Positions 39,844 through 49,208 of a stretch of DNA of 64,000 bases are shown here, piece after piece (within the stretch, counting starts at the first letter, position 1; each line of letters starts with the position of its first letter). Under the pieces are notes generated by a model. The model ran no database searches. It was not told where the DNA came from and saw nothing but the letters and a program-made list of their open reading frames with translations. This stretch comes from Salibaculum griseiflavum. GTDB lineage: Bacteria; Pseudomonadota; Alphaproteobacteria; Rhodobacterales; Rhodobacteraceae. A program made the translations under genes and the position numbers. The DNA is taken from the NCBI RefSeq assembly GCF_003129565.1, contig NZ_QETF01000007.1:62001-126000 (forward strand), written 5' to 3'.

Positions 39844-41415
39844 CTATCCGTTCCGGGCCAGGTTTTCGGTGCCGGACCAACCTGCGCCCGCGTTGGTTTC
39901 ACGTTCGGCGAAGCGGACCAGCCTGTGTCCGGTGGACAAGGTCGAAAAATGCAAGGTGTAGGGATGCCCGTTGTGCATCTGGATATCCGCAATCTGGTCG
40001 CTTAGGCCTGACACCGTGGAAAGACGGTGCCAGAAGGGGTTTGGCGCGGTGTTTGCCCGCCAGACAGCCAGTTCATCCGCGAAGGTGGGCACGCCAAGTC
40101 CCAGATGACCCTCGCTGCCCCAGAGCAGCCGGTAGGCGCGGTTCGACATGACCATCTCTCCGGTCGCGCTGAAAGCGACGGCGGCCTCGGTCATGGAGTC
40201 GAGGATTTGCTGGCCCATCTCGATCTGAGACCGGAAACGGCGTGTCATCGACAATTCCTCTGAAATGTCCTCGAAGAGGAAGGCCAAGGCCCCGTCAGGA
40301 TGCGGCCGGCCGGTCACGCGGAAGGTTTGGCCGTTGGGCAAATCCCAGCTCTCGCAATAGCTGTCATTCTCGGCTGCCATCTCCACCGCTTCGACCTAGG
40401 TGCGCCATGCGGCATAATCCTTGGGTTCCGGGATCATACGCGCCTCGCGCAGCCGATCGAGGAACTGGCCGATATGCGGTCGTGAGATCAGGAAATCGGT
40501 GGGTATTTGCAGCATGTCCGTCAGGGCCGGATTGAACAGTGTAAGCCGCCTGTTTCGGTCGAAGATCGCCAACCCGACCGAAAGCTGCGCAAAGGTCTTG
40601 GCAAGGGTCTGAACGAATTTCTGCTGGTCTTCACGGGCTTCGATCACCTCTGTCACATCGACGGCGTAGTGCATGGTGCCGACATCTCGTCGGACGCTCG
40701 ACACCTCGTAGCAGCGCGGCGCCAGCCGGCCGTTGGATTGCAGCCATTTCTCTTCGATCACGGGGATCGCGCCACCGGGCTCGGCAACGTCATCAAAGAG
40801 GTCCTGCGGTGGCCAGGTCCGGGGCATGTCCGCCTCGGCTGGGTGAATCTCGTCCACCAGGTCGAGGTAAGCGCGGTTCGCCCAGACAAGATCGCCGGCG
40901 GTGTTTCTTTGCCAGATCAGTTGAGGTGCATTGTCCCCGATGCTGCGCAGCAGGGTCAGTTCCTGCTCCATCGCGTCGACGATCAGGCGTTCGGTCGGAT
41001 CCGTGCCGTTCTGGGGCGACAGCAGCGCAACGCGCACCACACCGTCCAGGTAGGTCATCTCAACCAGGTCCTTGTCGGGTCCCTCGCTTGCCACTGTCTT
41101 TTGACCGGACGTTGCGACATCGGCGCCTTGCGCTCGAAGATCGGGAAAGCGTGGCTCAAGCGCGGTGACCAGCCGATCCCAATCCGACCCGCCCGAGCGT
41201 GCCTGTGCCAAGAGCGCGCGGCCTTGCGGGGTCGCATCCAGAAGGCTGTCATCATCGAAGAGCAGAACGGTTTCCCCTTCGCTGGCCGCGATCAACTGCC
41301 GTGCTGCCAGTGCCTTGGCGGTATTGGTGCGGTTCCACCACAGGAACAGCAAGGCGGCGGCCGTCAGGCCGATTCCAGCGGCAAGCAACGCTTCGAGGGC
41401 GGGGGATAGGATCAT
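39844..41415 (-). pseudogene. PAS-domain sensor protein split by an in-frame TAG
   Basis: Two same-frame segments, 41415-40396 (339 residues) and 40395-39844, are separated only by TAG at 40398-40396. Together they form a 523-codon PAS protein. An N-terminal membrane segment (residues about 7-26) comes first. A PAS unit (LLRSIGDNAPQLIWQRNTAG...) follows, then a second near ILDSMTEAAVAFSATGEMVM after the stop. The link region reads DYAAWRT-stop-VEAVEMAAE, continuous in sense, with DLPNGQTFRVTGRPHPDGAL following directly. A C-to-T change from CAG (Gln) would explain it. No kinase or output domain is visible. The downstream part could restart at GTG 40386. It lies between tsaE and regB. Confidence 0.75.
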
Positions 41416-41478
41416 GACATGCGCTCCGAGACCTGGACGGGTCCAGATTTCGGAGGGATTGGTTAATTCCGGGTTAAG

Positions 41479-42855
41479 TCACGCGATCCGTTCATTCTGG
41501 CCCAATGGTTGGGTGCTCTGCGGATCGGCCTCGATACGGTCAGTCGGCCAGGTCACATTGACGATCGCGCCGCCAGAACGGTTGGCGAGGGTTCGGGCAC
41601 CACCATTGGAAAAGGTCAGCCGTGCGCCGGATCGCTCCAGCAGGGTCTTGGCGATGAAGAGTCCCAACCCCATCCCCTCGTAACCGGGCCGCGGGTCGTC
41701 CATCAGTGTCCAGCGTCGCCGCCGCATGAAGGGGTCCCCGATGCGCCCCAGCACGGAGCTGGAAAAGCCCTGACCGTCATCGGCGATGCGAACGCCCAGT
41801 TCGTCTTCCGTCCAGTACAGCTCGATCCGTACGGTTCGGGTGCTGAAATCGACTGCGTTCTGCACCAGGTTGCGGATTCCGTGGATGATCTCGGGCTGGC
41901 GAAAGATCAACGGTTGTTGCATGGGATCAGAGCCGTCGGCGATGTGAAAGGCGACGTCCTTGCCGCGGTTCAGATGCGGCTCGGCGGCTTCCCGGATTAC
42001 GGTCTCGAAGGGGGCCTGTTGCAGGTGTTTGTCATCCTTGCCCGCCCGTCCCATCGACCGCAGGATGTCGCGGCACCGGTCCGCCTGTTCGCCGATCAGC
42101 TTGGCATCCTCGCGCAGGTCCGACCCTTCCTCCAGCTCGTCGATCAATTCACTGCTGACCAGCTTGATCGTGGCCAGTGGCGTTCCCAATTCATGCGCCG
42201 CCGCCGCGACGACGCCGCCCAGATCGGTCAGTTTCTGTTCGCGGGCAAGGGCCATCTGGGTCGCGGCGAGAGCCTCGCCCATCGACACCATTTCCTGCGT
42301 GACCTGCCGGGCGTAGAGGCCAATGAAGATGATGCCCGTGACAAGAGACACCCAGAAACCGAAGATGAAGAGCCGCGGCAATTCCAGGGGGAACCCGGTG
42401 CCGGTCAGAAGCTGGATATGCCATTGGCTCAGCGCGCTGATGATAAGGATCGCAAACAGGCCCAGTAGGATCGTGCTGCGCGCGGGCAGAACATTGGCAG
42501 CGATGGTCACTGGCGCGAGGATCAACAGTGAAAACGGGTTGCTCAGGCCTCCGGTCAGGTAAAGCAATACGCCAAGCTGCAAGAGGTCGAACCCCATCAT
42601 CATCATGCCTTCGCCCTCGTTGAGGCGGCGGTTCTCGGGATAAAGGAAGGTCGAGAAAATGTTGGCCAGAACGGCCGCGCCGATGGTCATCGCGATCAGC
42701 CCGACCTCAAGGCGCAGGTTGAAGACATAAAGCGACACGACCACCGCGGCGCTTTGCCCGATGACCGCTACCCAGCGTAGCAGTACGAGGGTGCGAATGC
42801 GCACCCAGTTGCTGCGCTGGTTTGCGAAAAACGCGTCTGAGGATGCCTGCGCCAT
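41479..42855 (-). CDS. regB: RegB/PrrB redox-sensing histidine kinase
   Basis: A 458-residue membrane kinase. Six hydrophobic segments span residues about 20-180. The quinone-binding motif GGLSNPF is at 102-108. The phospho-acceptor is H221 in AAAAHELGTPLATIKL. The redox-active Cys is C261 in EQADRCRDILRSMG, equivalent to RegB Cys265. A HATPase domain ends with GMGLGLFIAKTLLERSGARL. It senses quinone redox state and controls RegA. The start at 42855 (MAQASSDAFF) fits homologues. Divergent from senC. Confidence 0.95.
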   Translation of the reverse strand: MAQASSDAFFANQRSNWVRIRTLVLLRWVAVIGQSAAVVVSLYVFNLRLEVGLIAMTIGAAVLANIFSTFLYPENRRLNEGEGMMMMGFDLLQLGVLLYLTGGLSNPFSLLILAPVTIAANVLPARSTILLGLFAILIISALSQWHIQLLTGTGFPLELPRLFIFGFWVSLVTGIIFIGLYARQVTQEMVSMGEALAATQMALAREQKLTDLGGVVAAAAHELGTPLATIKLVSSELIDELEEGSDLREDAKLIGEQADRCRDILRSMGRAGKDDKHLQQAPFETVIREAAEPHLNRGKDVAFHIADGSDPMQQPLIFRQPEIIHGIRNLVQNAVDFSTRTVRIELYWTEDELGVRIADDGQGFSSSVLGRIGDPFMRRRRWTLMDDPRPGYEGMGLGLFIAKTLLERSGARLTFSNGGARTLANRSGGAIVNVTWPTDRIEADPQSTQPLGQNERIA

Positions 42856-42895
42856 AGTGCCACGACCCCGGTTTCTAGGTTGATGCAGGATAACG

Positions 42896-42913
42896 GTCGC
42901 ATAGATAGGCGAC
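42896..42913. promoter_or_regulatory. Possible RegA-type inverted half-sites between regB and senC
   Basis: GTCGC (42896-42900) and GCGAC (42909-42913) form an inverted repeat with 8 bases between. GCGNC/GNCGC half-sites with variable spacing are typical of RegA/PrrA binding. It lies in the 82-base divergent regB-senC promoter region. Confidence 0.35.
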
Positions 42914-42937
42914 AATCACGATGCGGAGGTTCAGGGC

Positions 42938-43561
42938 ATGCAGAGAATAATCGTCCTTTCCGTGGCGGTCGCAGCCGCAGCGGCGGCCGGTCTCTTTTTC
43001 GCGACGCAGTATGGCGGCGGGGGTGCGGACGACAAGTTCGCCCAGTGCCGCGCAACGACCGTGGGGGGCGCCGATATCGGCGGGCCTTTCGAACTGGTGG
43101 ACGAAACCGGACGCACGGTGACAGATGGCGACGTTATCACGGGGCCGACCATTGTCTATTTCGGCTACACTTTCTGCCCCGATATCTGCCCCACCGACAA
43201 TATGCGCAACGCGATGGCGGTGGACCTTCTGGACGATCGCGGCATCGAGGTGAAGCCGGTCTTCATCTCGATCGACCCGGAGCGGGATACCCCGGAACGC
43301 CTGGTCGATTTCACAGATACCTTCCATGAACGGATGCTGGGCCTGACAGGGACCCCTGAACAGGTCAGTGCTGCATCACGCGCCTACAAGACCTTCTTCC
43401 AGAAGGAAGACACCGAGGATGAATTCTATCTCGTTGACCATACGACGATGTCTTACCTGGTGTTCCCCGAAGAGGGTTTCGTCGAGTTCTATCGCCGGGA
43501 TGTCGGGCCCGAAGCCATGGCCGATAGCGTGGCCTGTTTCGTAAATGCCGCTGGTAGCTAG
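42938..43561 (+). CDS. senC: SCO1/SenC/PrrC copper-binding thioredoxin-fold protein
   Basis: A 207-residue protein with an N-terminal membrane anchor (residues about 4-23). The SCO motif is GYTFCPDICP (CxxxC), and the distal copper-ligand histidine is in YLVDHTTMSYL. SCO proteins deliver copper to the CuA or CuB centre of cytochrome oxidase. In Rhodobacter, senC/prrC is encoded with regA/regB and affects oxygen signalling. It lies 62 bases before regA. Confidence 0.94.
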   Translation: MQRIIVLSVAVAAAAAAGLFFATQYGGGGADDKFAQCRATTVGGADIGGPFELVDETGRTVTDGDVITGPTIVYFGYTFCPDICPTDNMRNAMAVDLLDDRGIEVKPVFISIDPERDTPERLVDFTDTFHERMLGLTGTPEQVSAASRAYKTFFQKEDTEDEFYLVDHTTMSYLVFPEEGFVEFYRRDVGPEAMADSVACFVNAAGS

Positions 43562-43623
43562 AGAATTGACCGGACCGCGCTAAGACTCTACCTAGTCATA
43601 AGGATTTAGCGGAGGCCCCCCAA

Positions 43624-44169
43624 ATGGACGCAGCGCAAATCGGCGAGGATCCGTCGCTTCTCATCGTGGACGACGACGAACCGTTTCTGAGGCGTCTGGC
43701 CAAGGCGATGGAGAAGCGCGGCTTTGCCGTGGAAACCGCTGACAGTGTGGCCGCCGGCAAGGCCATCGCCACCGCGCGTCCGCCTGCCTATGCCGTCGTT
43801 GACCTGCGGCTTGAGGACGGCAACGGCCTCGATGTGGTCGAAACCCTTCGCGAACAGCGCCCGGACAGCCGCATCGTGGTGCTGACCGGCTATGGCGCGA
43901 TTGCGACGGCTGTCGCCGCGGTCAAGATCGGGGCGACGGACTACCTGTCCAAGCCAGCCGATGCCAAGGACGTGACGAATGCCCTGTTGGCCACGGGTGA
44001 TGAATTGCCGCCACCGCCCGACAATCCGATGAGCGCGGATCGCGTGCGCTGGGAACATATCCAGCGGGTCTACGAGCTCTGTGATCGCAATGTCAGCGAA
44101 ACCGCGCGCCGCCTGAACATGCACCGCCGGACGCTGCAACGTATCCTGGCCAAGCGTAGTCCGCGCTGA
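43624..44169 (+). CDS. regA: RegA/PrrA response regulator
   Basis: A 181-residue regulator. The receiver domain has the acidic triad D16-D18 and phospho-acceptor D60 in VVDLRLEDGNGL, with the T/K switch residues LTGYG and YLSKPAD. The proline linker PPPPD leads to a Fis-type helix-turn-helix (NVSETARRLNMHRRTLQRIL). RegA controls photosynthesis, carbon fixation, nitrogen fixation and respiratory genes by redox. GGAGG lies 8 bases before the ATG. A small hairpin-forming sequence (43579-43610) precedes it. Confidence 0.96.
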   Translation: MDAAQIGEDPSLLIVDDDEPFLRRLAKAMEKRGFAVETADSVAAGKAIATARPPAYAVVDLRLEDGNGLDVVETLREQRPDSRIVVLTGYGAIATAVAAVKIGATDYLSKPADAKDVTNALLATGDELPPPPDNPMSADRVRWEHIQRVYELCDRNVSETARRLNMHRRTLQRILAKRSPR

Positions 44170-45048
44170 TCATCCCGGCCTGACCTGCTTTTTCAGCCAG
44201 CGCACGAACGCGTCGCGCTGGGCGGAGACCGTGCCGGGCCGGGTGAGGACGTGGTAGGCGATGGCGCTGTCCTTTTCGCGGAACAGGGCCACCAGGCGGC
44301 CGCTTTCGATCTCGTCCTCGACCAGTGGCGCCGGTAGAATCGCGACGCCCAGTCCGGCGCGCGCCGCTTCACGTGACAGTTGCGCGGTTGCAAAGGTTTT
44401 TATCCGCTCCTCGTCCGGATCAATCCCGTTTGCAGCCACCCAGAACCGTTCTTCCGAGGTCTGACCGTCCATCAGCCATGTAACGCCGCGCAGATCCGCC
44501 AGCCTCGACACCCTGTTGGCACCGACGAGGCCTGGCGCTGCGACCGCCACGTGCCCTGCGGGGATCAGCGATGCAACCTGGACCCCAGGCCAGCCGCCCC
44601 GGCCGTAGCGGATGGCCACATCGATTGCATCATGGCGCAGATCGACAAGACCGACGCCCGGAATGATCTCGACCTCGATCTCGGGATGTTCCGACCAGAA
44701 CGCGCCAATTCGTGGCATCAACCAGTTTGCGGCGAAAGAGGGGGTCACGGCGATGCGCAGGGGCCTTTGGCTCGCCACATCCAGAAGATCTTCGGTTGCC
44801 GATCCGATAAGGCCAAAGGCCTCGGCCAGGGCCATGGACAGACGGTGGCCCTCTGCCGTTGTGACCATGGCGCGCCCCTGCCGTTCCATCAGGATCGTGT
44901 CGAAATGTGCTTCCAGGGTGCGGACATTCTGGGCGATTGCCGCATGGGTCACGTTAAGGTCGCGCGCCGCTGCTGAGAAGCTGCCCAGGCGGGCTGCGGC
45001 CTCGAAGGCGCGCAGAGCGGTCAAAGAGGGAACATTACGCCAATCCAT
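44170..45048 (-). CDS. LysR-family transcriptional regulator (GcvA-like)
   Basis: A 292-residue LTTR. The N-terminal winged helix-turn-helix FEAAARLGSFSAAARDLNVTHAAIAQNVR is at residues about 15-43. The effector-binding domain follows (RPLRIAVTPSFAANWLMPRIGAFWSEHPEIE). The conserved ARDLNVTHAAIAQ recognition helix resembles the GcvA/AmpR subgroup. It is divergently transcribed from a 53-residue ORF, with an inverted repeat in between that is a likely operator, so that small gene is the probable target. Confidence 0.9.
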   Translation of the reverse strand: MDWRNVPSLTALRAFEAAARLGSFSAAARDLNVTHAAIAQNVRTLEAHFDTILMERQGRAMVTTAEGHRLSMALAEAFGLIGSATEDLLDVASQRPLRIAVTPSFAANWLMPRIGAFWSEHPEIEVEIIPGVGLVDLRHDAIDVAIRYGRGGWPGVQVASLIPAGHVAVAAPGLVGANRVSRLADLRGVTWLMDGQTSEERFWVAANGIDPDEERIKTFATAQLSREAARAGLGVAILPAPLVEDEIESGRLVALFREKDSAIAYHVLTRPGTVSAQRDAFVRWLKKQVRPG

Positions 45049-45096
45049 GTGTTAGCCCACCTTTCATTTTGAAAAAGTTCCTGACTTCGCGAAGCC

Positions 45097-45123
45097 GATA
45101 TCGCCCCCTATATGAGCGATATC
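45097..45123. promoter_or_regulatory. Perfect inverted repeat, likely LysR operator
   Basis: GATATCGC (45097-45104) and GCGATATC (45116-45123) form a perfect 8-base inverted repeat with an 11-base spacer. The layout fits LTTR recognition sites (dyad with T-N11-A). A 10-base palindrome CTTCGCGAAG lies just left (45085-45094). Both are between the lysR start and the small ORF. Confidence 0.55.
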
Positions 45124-45145
45124 AGCCAAGCGAAAGGAGCGCGAT

Positions 45146-45307
45146 ATGTTCACCATTCTTGCAGACAGCATGTTCACCGCGTCTCGTAAGTCCAGCGAAA
45201 CGCCGGAAGCGGCCAAGCCCAAGGCCGATCGTTTCACTCCTGCGCTTCGCCGCACGAGTGATGCTGCCCGCGACCTGCGGGTGACCGAACCGCTGGATGG
45301 GCGGTAA
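45146..45307 (+). CDS. Small 53-residue protein, divergent from the LysR gene
   Basis: An ATG at 45146 with AAAGGAG seven bases upstream opens a 53-codon frame ending in TAA. The protein begins MFTILADSMFTASRKS and ends VTEPLDGR. It has a short hydrophobic start, then a basic, hydrophilic tail rich in Lys/Arg/Ala/Pro, and no membrane segment or cysteine. I do not recognise a family. The strong Shine-Dalgarno and divergent regulator with a dyad support a real gene. A different frame over the same bases (45069-45284) has no ribosome-binding site. Confidence 0.6.
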   Translation: MFTILADSMFTASRKSSETPEAAKPKADRFTPALRRTSDAARDLRVTEPLDGR

Positions 45308-45320
45308 CAACCGAAAGGGG

Positions 45321-45347
45321 CGGGCCGCTGTTCTCCCGGGCGGCCCG
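45321..45347 (+). terminator. Possible terminator after the small ORF
   Basis: CGGGCCGC (45321-45328) pairs with GCGGCCCG (45340-45347) across 11 bases, followed by TTCCTT. The stem is strong but the T tract weak. It lies between the small ORF and the end of the convergent HD gene. Confidence 0.45.
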
Positions 45348-45351
45348 TTCC

Positions 45352-45942
45352 TTAGGCCTGTGCAAGCAGGGTCGCGTGACGGTCGGTAAAATCCCGTCGC
45401 ACCTCGACCGGCGGGCGCAGGCGGATGTGCAGCCCCTCGGCCAGTTCAGGGGTGACACGGCCGAAGAACTTGTCAGCCTCGGCGACCGAGAAACCCGCGA
45501 TCTGGGTCGCTTCCAGCCAGGCACTGATGCGGTCGGCCTTCTTGATCTGTTTCTTGATCGCGGCTGGCACCTGGGCTGGCAGTCCGAAACGGATATGAAT
45601 GGCCGCCTGCAACCTGTCATCCAATTCGCCATAGCCCGGACCAACCGCCGCCTTTACTGGCGAAATCATGTCGCCGATCACGTATTCCGGCGCGTCATGC
45701 AGCAAGGCGGCAAGCCGCCATTTGGATGGTGCCTTTGGTTGCAGGCGCCCGAAAATCTCTTCGACCAGCAAGGAATGCTCGGCCACGGAATAGGCGTAAT
45801 CGCCGCGTGTCTGGCCGTTCCATCTGGCGACAAAGGCCAGCCCATGCGCGATATCCTCGATCTCGATATCCATGGGTGTCGGGTCCAGCAGGTCCAGCCT
45901 GCGGCCAGAAAGCATGCGTTGCCAGGCGCGGGGTTTTTTCAA
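45352..45942 (-). CDS. HD-domain phosphohydrolase (YfbR/5'-deoxynucleotidase-like)
   Basis: A 196-residue HD-fold protein. The metal-binding residues appear in YSVAEHSLLVEEIF (His), LAALLHDAPEYVIGDM (His-Asp) and a later Asp (KKADRISAWLEATQ). This layout matches YfbR-like HD hydrolases acting on 5'-deoxynucleotides, though substrate is not certain. The gene lies 4 bases downstream of the glycosyltransferase gene. Confidence 0.88.
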   Translation of the reverse strand: MKKPRAWQRMLSGRRLDLLDPTPMDIEIEDIAHGLAFVARWNGQTRGDYAYSVAEHSLLVEEIFGRLQPKAPSKWRLAALLHDAPEYVIGDMISPVKAAVGPGYGELDDRLQAAIHIRFGLPAQVPAAIKKQIKKADRISAWLEATQIAGFSVAEADKFFGRVTPELAEGLHIRLRPPVEVRRDFTDRHATLLAQA

Positions 45943-45946
45943 GAGC

Positions 45947-46903
45947 CTATTCTTTTGCCACGAGGTCGTCAGGAAACCGTTTCAGATATCGCGTGATCTT
46001 GCGAGCATGCCACCATGACCGCAAGGCCTGACGTCCTAGCGTCGCATCGGAAACATCGCAACCGCTTGAGATCTTGATCTCGGGGCGATCGGGAAAATGC
46101 CGAGCCATGAAGTGCTGAAAGGCCATCGAATAGCGCGGCGGCAAGAGAGAGTCGGGATCGTTCCATGGTTTCGCTTTCCCGATGAAATGGGTGATCCCAA
46201 CCGGTACCGTGGCCGTCAGCATTGGAAATCGGCGCGCATGCTGCCAGTTCCAAACCGGGCTGAGTTCCAGCCACTCTCCACGCAGCGCTGCATTGAGCAG
46301 CGGTTGATCGTTATGTTTCAACTTGTCCCGAAACATCCTGTTTGCGTCCAATGCTTTACTCAGAATGTCCTTGTCCCGATAAGCTTGGCAGTTGATGATC
46401 AGCACCCCGGCATTGAAGTATTTCTTGCCGCGAATACCCATGGTGCGAAAATCATGGGCATCACGTTCGGGATTGAACCACTGCACCTCATCGCGAACGG
46501 CGGCAAGAACATGGCCCTTCAGATCGACTTCCAGCAGCCGCGCGAAATCACCCCGTTCTATGAAGATGTCGCTGTCCAGGTAGAGTATTCGATCGTAGTC
46601 GTCCTTGAAGGCGTGCGGAAGGAACAGCCTGTGATAAGTAACAGTCTCTTTCTGGTCCAGTCGCCCCATATCTGCGGTCTGACCTTCGAGGGTCAGACGC
46701 GCGAGGCGAATGTCCAAGTCTGAAAGGCTGGCGGGGATTTCGCCGGTTTCCGCACATATGACAATGTCGGCCAATTCGGAAGCACAGAGCGCCCGGACCT
46801 GGGACGCTGCGAGCAGGGCATAAGGGAAGTAGGCCTCGTTGACACAGAATATCACGGCGCGGCGTGCCTTGGCAGCGCGATTGGTTGTGACTTCGAAGGC
46901 CAT
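45947..46903 (-). CDS. Family 8 glycosyltransferase
   Basis: A 318-residue GT8 enzyme. The DxD motif is [16 protein letters not shown] near residues 106-121. [14 protein letters not shown] and the late [13 protein letters not shown], with the second metal-ligand histidine, follow. No membrane segment or signal is present, so it acts in the cytosol. GT8 retaining transferases use UDP-glucose or UDP-galactose, often in LPS or exopolysaccharide assembly. No other polysaccharide gene is adjacent, so the acceptor is unknown. Confidence 0.88.
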   Translation of the reverse strand: MAFEVTTNRAAKARRAVIFCVNEAYFPYALLAASQVRALCASELADIVICAETGEIPASLSDLDIRLARLTLEGQTADMGRLDQKETVTYHRLFLPHAFKDDYDRILYLDSDIFIERGDFARLLEVDLKGHVLAAVRDEVQWFNPERDAHDFRTMGIRGKKYFNAGVLIINCQAYRDKDILSKALDANRMFRDKLKHNDQPLLNAALRGEWLELSPVWNWQHARRFPMLTATVPVGITHFIGKAKPWNDPDSLLPPRYSMAFQHFMARHFPDRPEIKISSGCDVSDATLGRQALRSWWHARKITRYLKRFPDDLVAKE

Positions 46904-47092
46904 GTCGTCCCCATCTTCTCGGCCTCTTCACACAAATGTATTCTTAGATCACCGGGCAGGCTTTTGGCTATAGTCTGGCACGGAAAACAACCATGGCTTC
47001 AGTGGTCAGTCGCTAATGAGTCGCGCTCCGTTGCTCCTGTGCGGTGCCGGTGCTACATGCCCTCGAAACAAGTCGCTGCAGGAGTCGTGAGC

Positions 47093-48481
<1,389 letters not shown>

Positions 48482-48629
48482 GGCCGGCGGTTCCTGCCTG
48501 CAAATCTGTTTCTCTCCTGACCGGAAGGGGGAATCTGACCGTCAATTTTTCTTTGATTGGCCGCGCGACAGGGTCTAACCTCTTCGCGAGGCCGCAACTG
48601 GCGGTCATTTGACAGGTGGGAGCTCTACA

Positions 48630-48971
48630 ATGGGTAAGAGAGACGAACTGATCGCGCAATATGCCGATGATCTGAAGAACAAGTGCGGCATGACACCGGA
48701 CATGGACCTTTTGACAAAGGTGACCATCGGCTGTGGCCCGGCCATCTACAACGCGGATGCCTCGACCGTGGCGGCGACGCAGGAAAGCGAGCTGGAAACG
48801 GTCAAGGACAATTTCCTCGTCAAGAAACTTGGTCTCGCCGACGGGCCGCAACTCATGGACGCAATCAATTCGGTCCTCGATACCTATGGCCGCTCCGAGC
48901 GGAACAAGTACCGCGCGGTGGTGTATTACATGCTGGTCAAGCATTTCGGCAAGGAATCCGTCTACGGCTGA
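48630..48971 (+). CDS. DUF2853-family protein
   Basis: A 113-residue acidic cytosolic protein. The start ATG at 48630 (MGKRDELIAQYADDLKNKCG) is preferred over an ATG 21 bases earlier because GGTGGGAG lies at the right distance. Helical throughout, with LLTKVTIGCGPAIYNADAS and a C-terminal NKYRAVVYYMLVKHFGKES. It matches DUF2853 in size and pattern. The function is unknown. A hairpin terminator follows. Confidence 0.85.
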   Translation: MGKRDELIAQYADDLKNKCGMTPDMDLLTKVTIGCGPAIYNADASTVAATQESELETVKDNFLVKKLGLADGPQLMDAINSVLDTYGRSERNKYRAVVYYMLVKHFGKESVYG

Positions 48972-48992
48972 TCGTCAGGAACGGTTTGCAGA

Positions 48993-49018
48993 AAGCGCCC
49001 GCCCCACGGCGGGCGTTT
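48993..49018 (+). terminator. Rho-independent terminator after the DUF2853 gene
   Basis: An 8-base perfect stem CGCCCGCC / GGCGGGCG, with a CCAC loop, is flanked by AAAG and TTTC. It lies 22 bases after the stop. Confidence 0.75.
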
Positions 49019-49030
49019 CACATTTGAGAC

Positions 49031-49193
49031 AAAGGCCAGGGGCTTTGCCTTTGCCCGTAATCCCTTTTCGTGCCACAACTGAATGCGAGGCCAGTACGGC
49101 CCCGACCAAGTTTCGAATACACGTGTGGTGGCTTTGGGAGCACGTGGGTGAAGGAAAGGGTCTGGGCAACGGCGCAGGCCCTTTCTCTTTTTT
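49031..49193 (+). ncRNA. ssrS: Probable 6S RNA
   Basis: A 163-base intergenic stretch without an ORF, ending in a strong terminator. The 5' arm (49039-49056, GGGGCTTTGCCTTTGCCC) can pair with the 3' arm (49165-49182, GGCAACGGCGCAGGCCC region) at 14 of 18 positions. Inner matches CGTGC/GCACG, CCCTTT/AAAGGG and GCCAC/GTGGC extend the rod. The central 3' strand CTTTGGGAG stays open. A long hairpin with a central bubble and about 160 bases are 6S features. The antisense membrane gene immediately downstream recalls Rhodobacter sphaeroides, where ssrS precedes sspA on the opposite strand. Exact ends are estimated. Confidence 0.62.
49155..49193 (+). terminator. Terminator at the 3' end of the putative 6S RNA
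   Basis: AAAGGGTCTG (49155-49164) pairs with CAGGCCCTTT (49175-49184), one G-T pair, across a 10-base loop. CTC and six T residues follow. The right arm also forms the 3' half of the long-range 6S-like stem, so the two folds are mutually exclusive. Confidence 0.8.
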
Positions 49194-49208
49194 CAGGAAA
49201 ACGGTGTT

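Noticed and set aside
44366-44381. Third parS-like site (TTCACGTGACAG)
   Set aside because: Only the central CACGTG and a few flanking bases match. It lies in the lysR coding region.
45069-45284. 71-codon plus-strand frame overlapping the small ORF
   Set aside because: No ribosome-binding site and it spans the operator dyad. The 53-codon frame has a strong one.
46904-47092. SAH riboswitch before ahcY
   Set aside because: I could not align the conserved SAH aptamer core to the leader.
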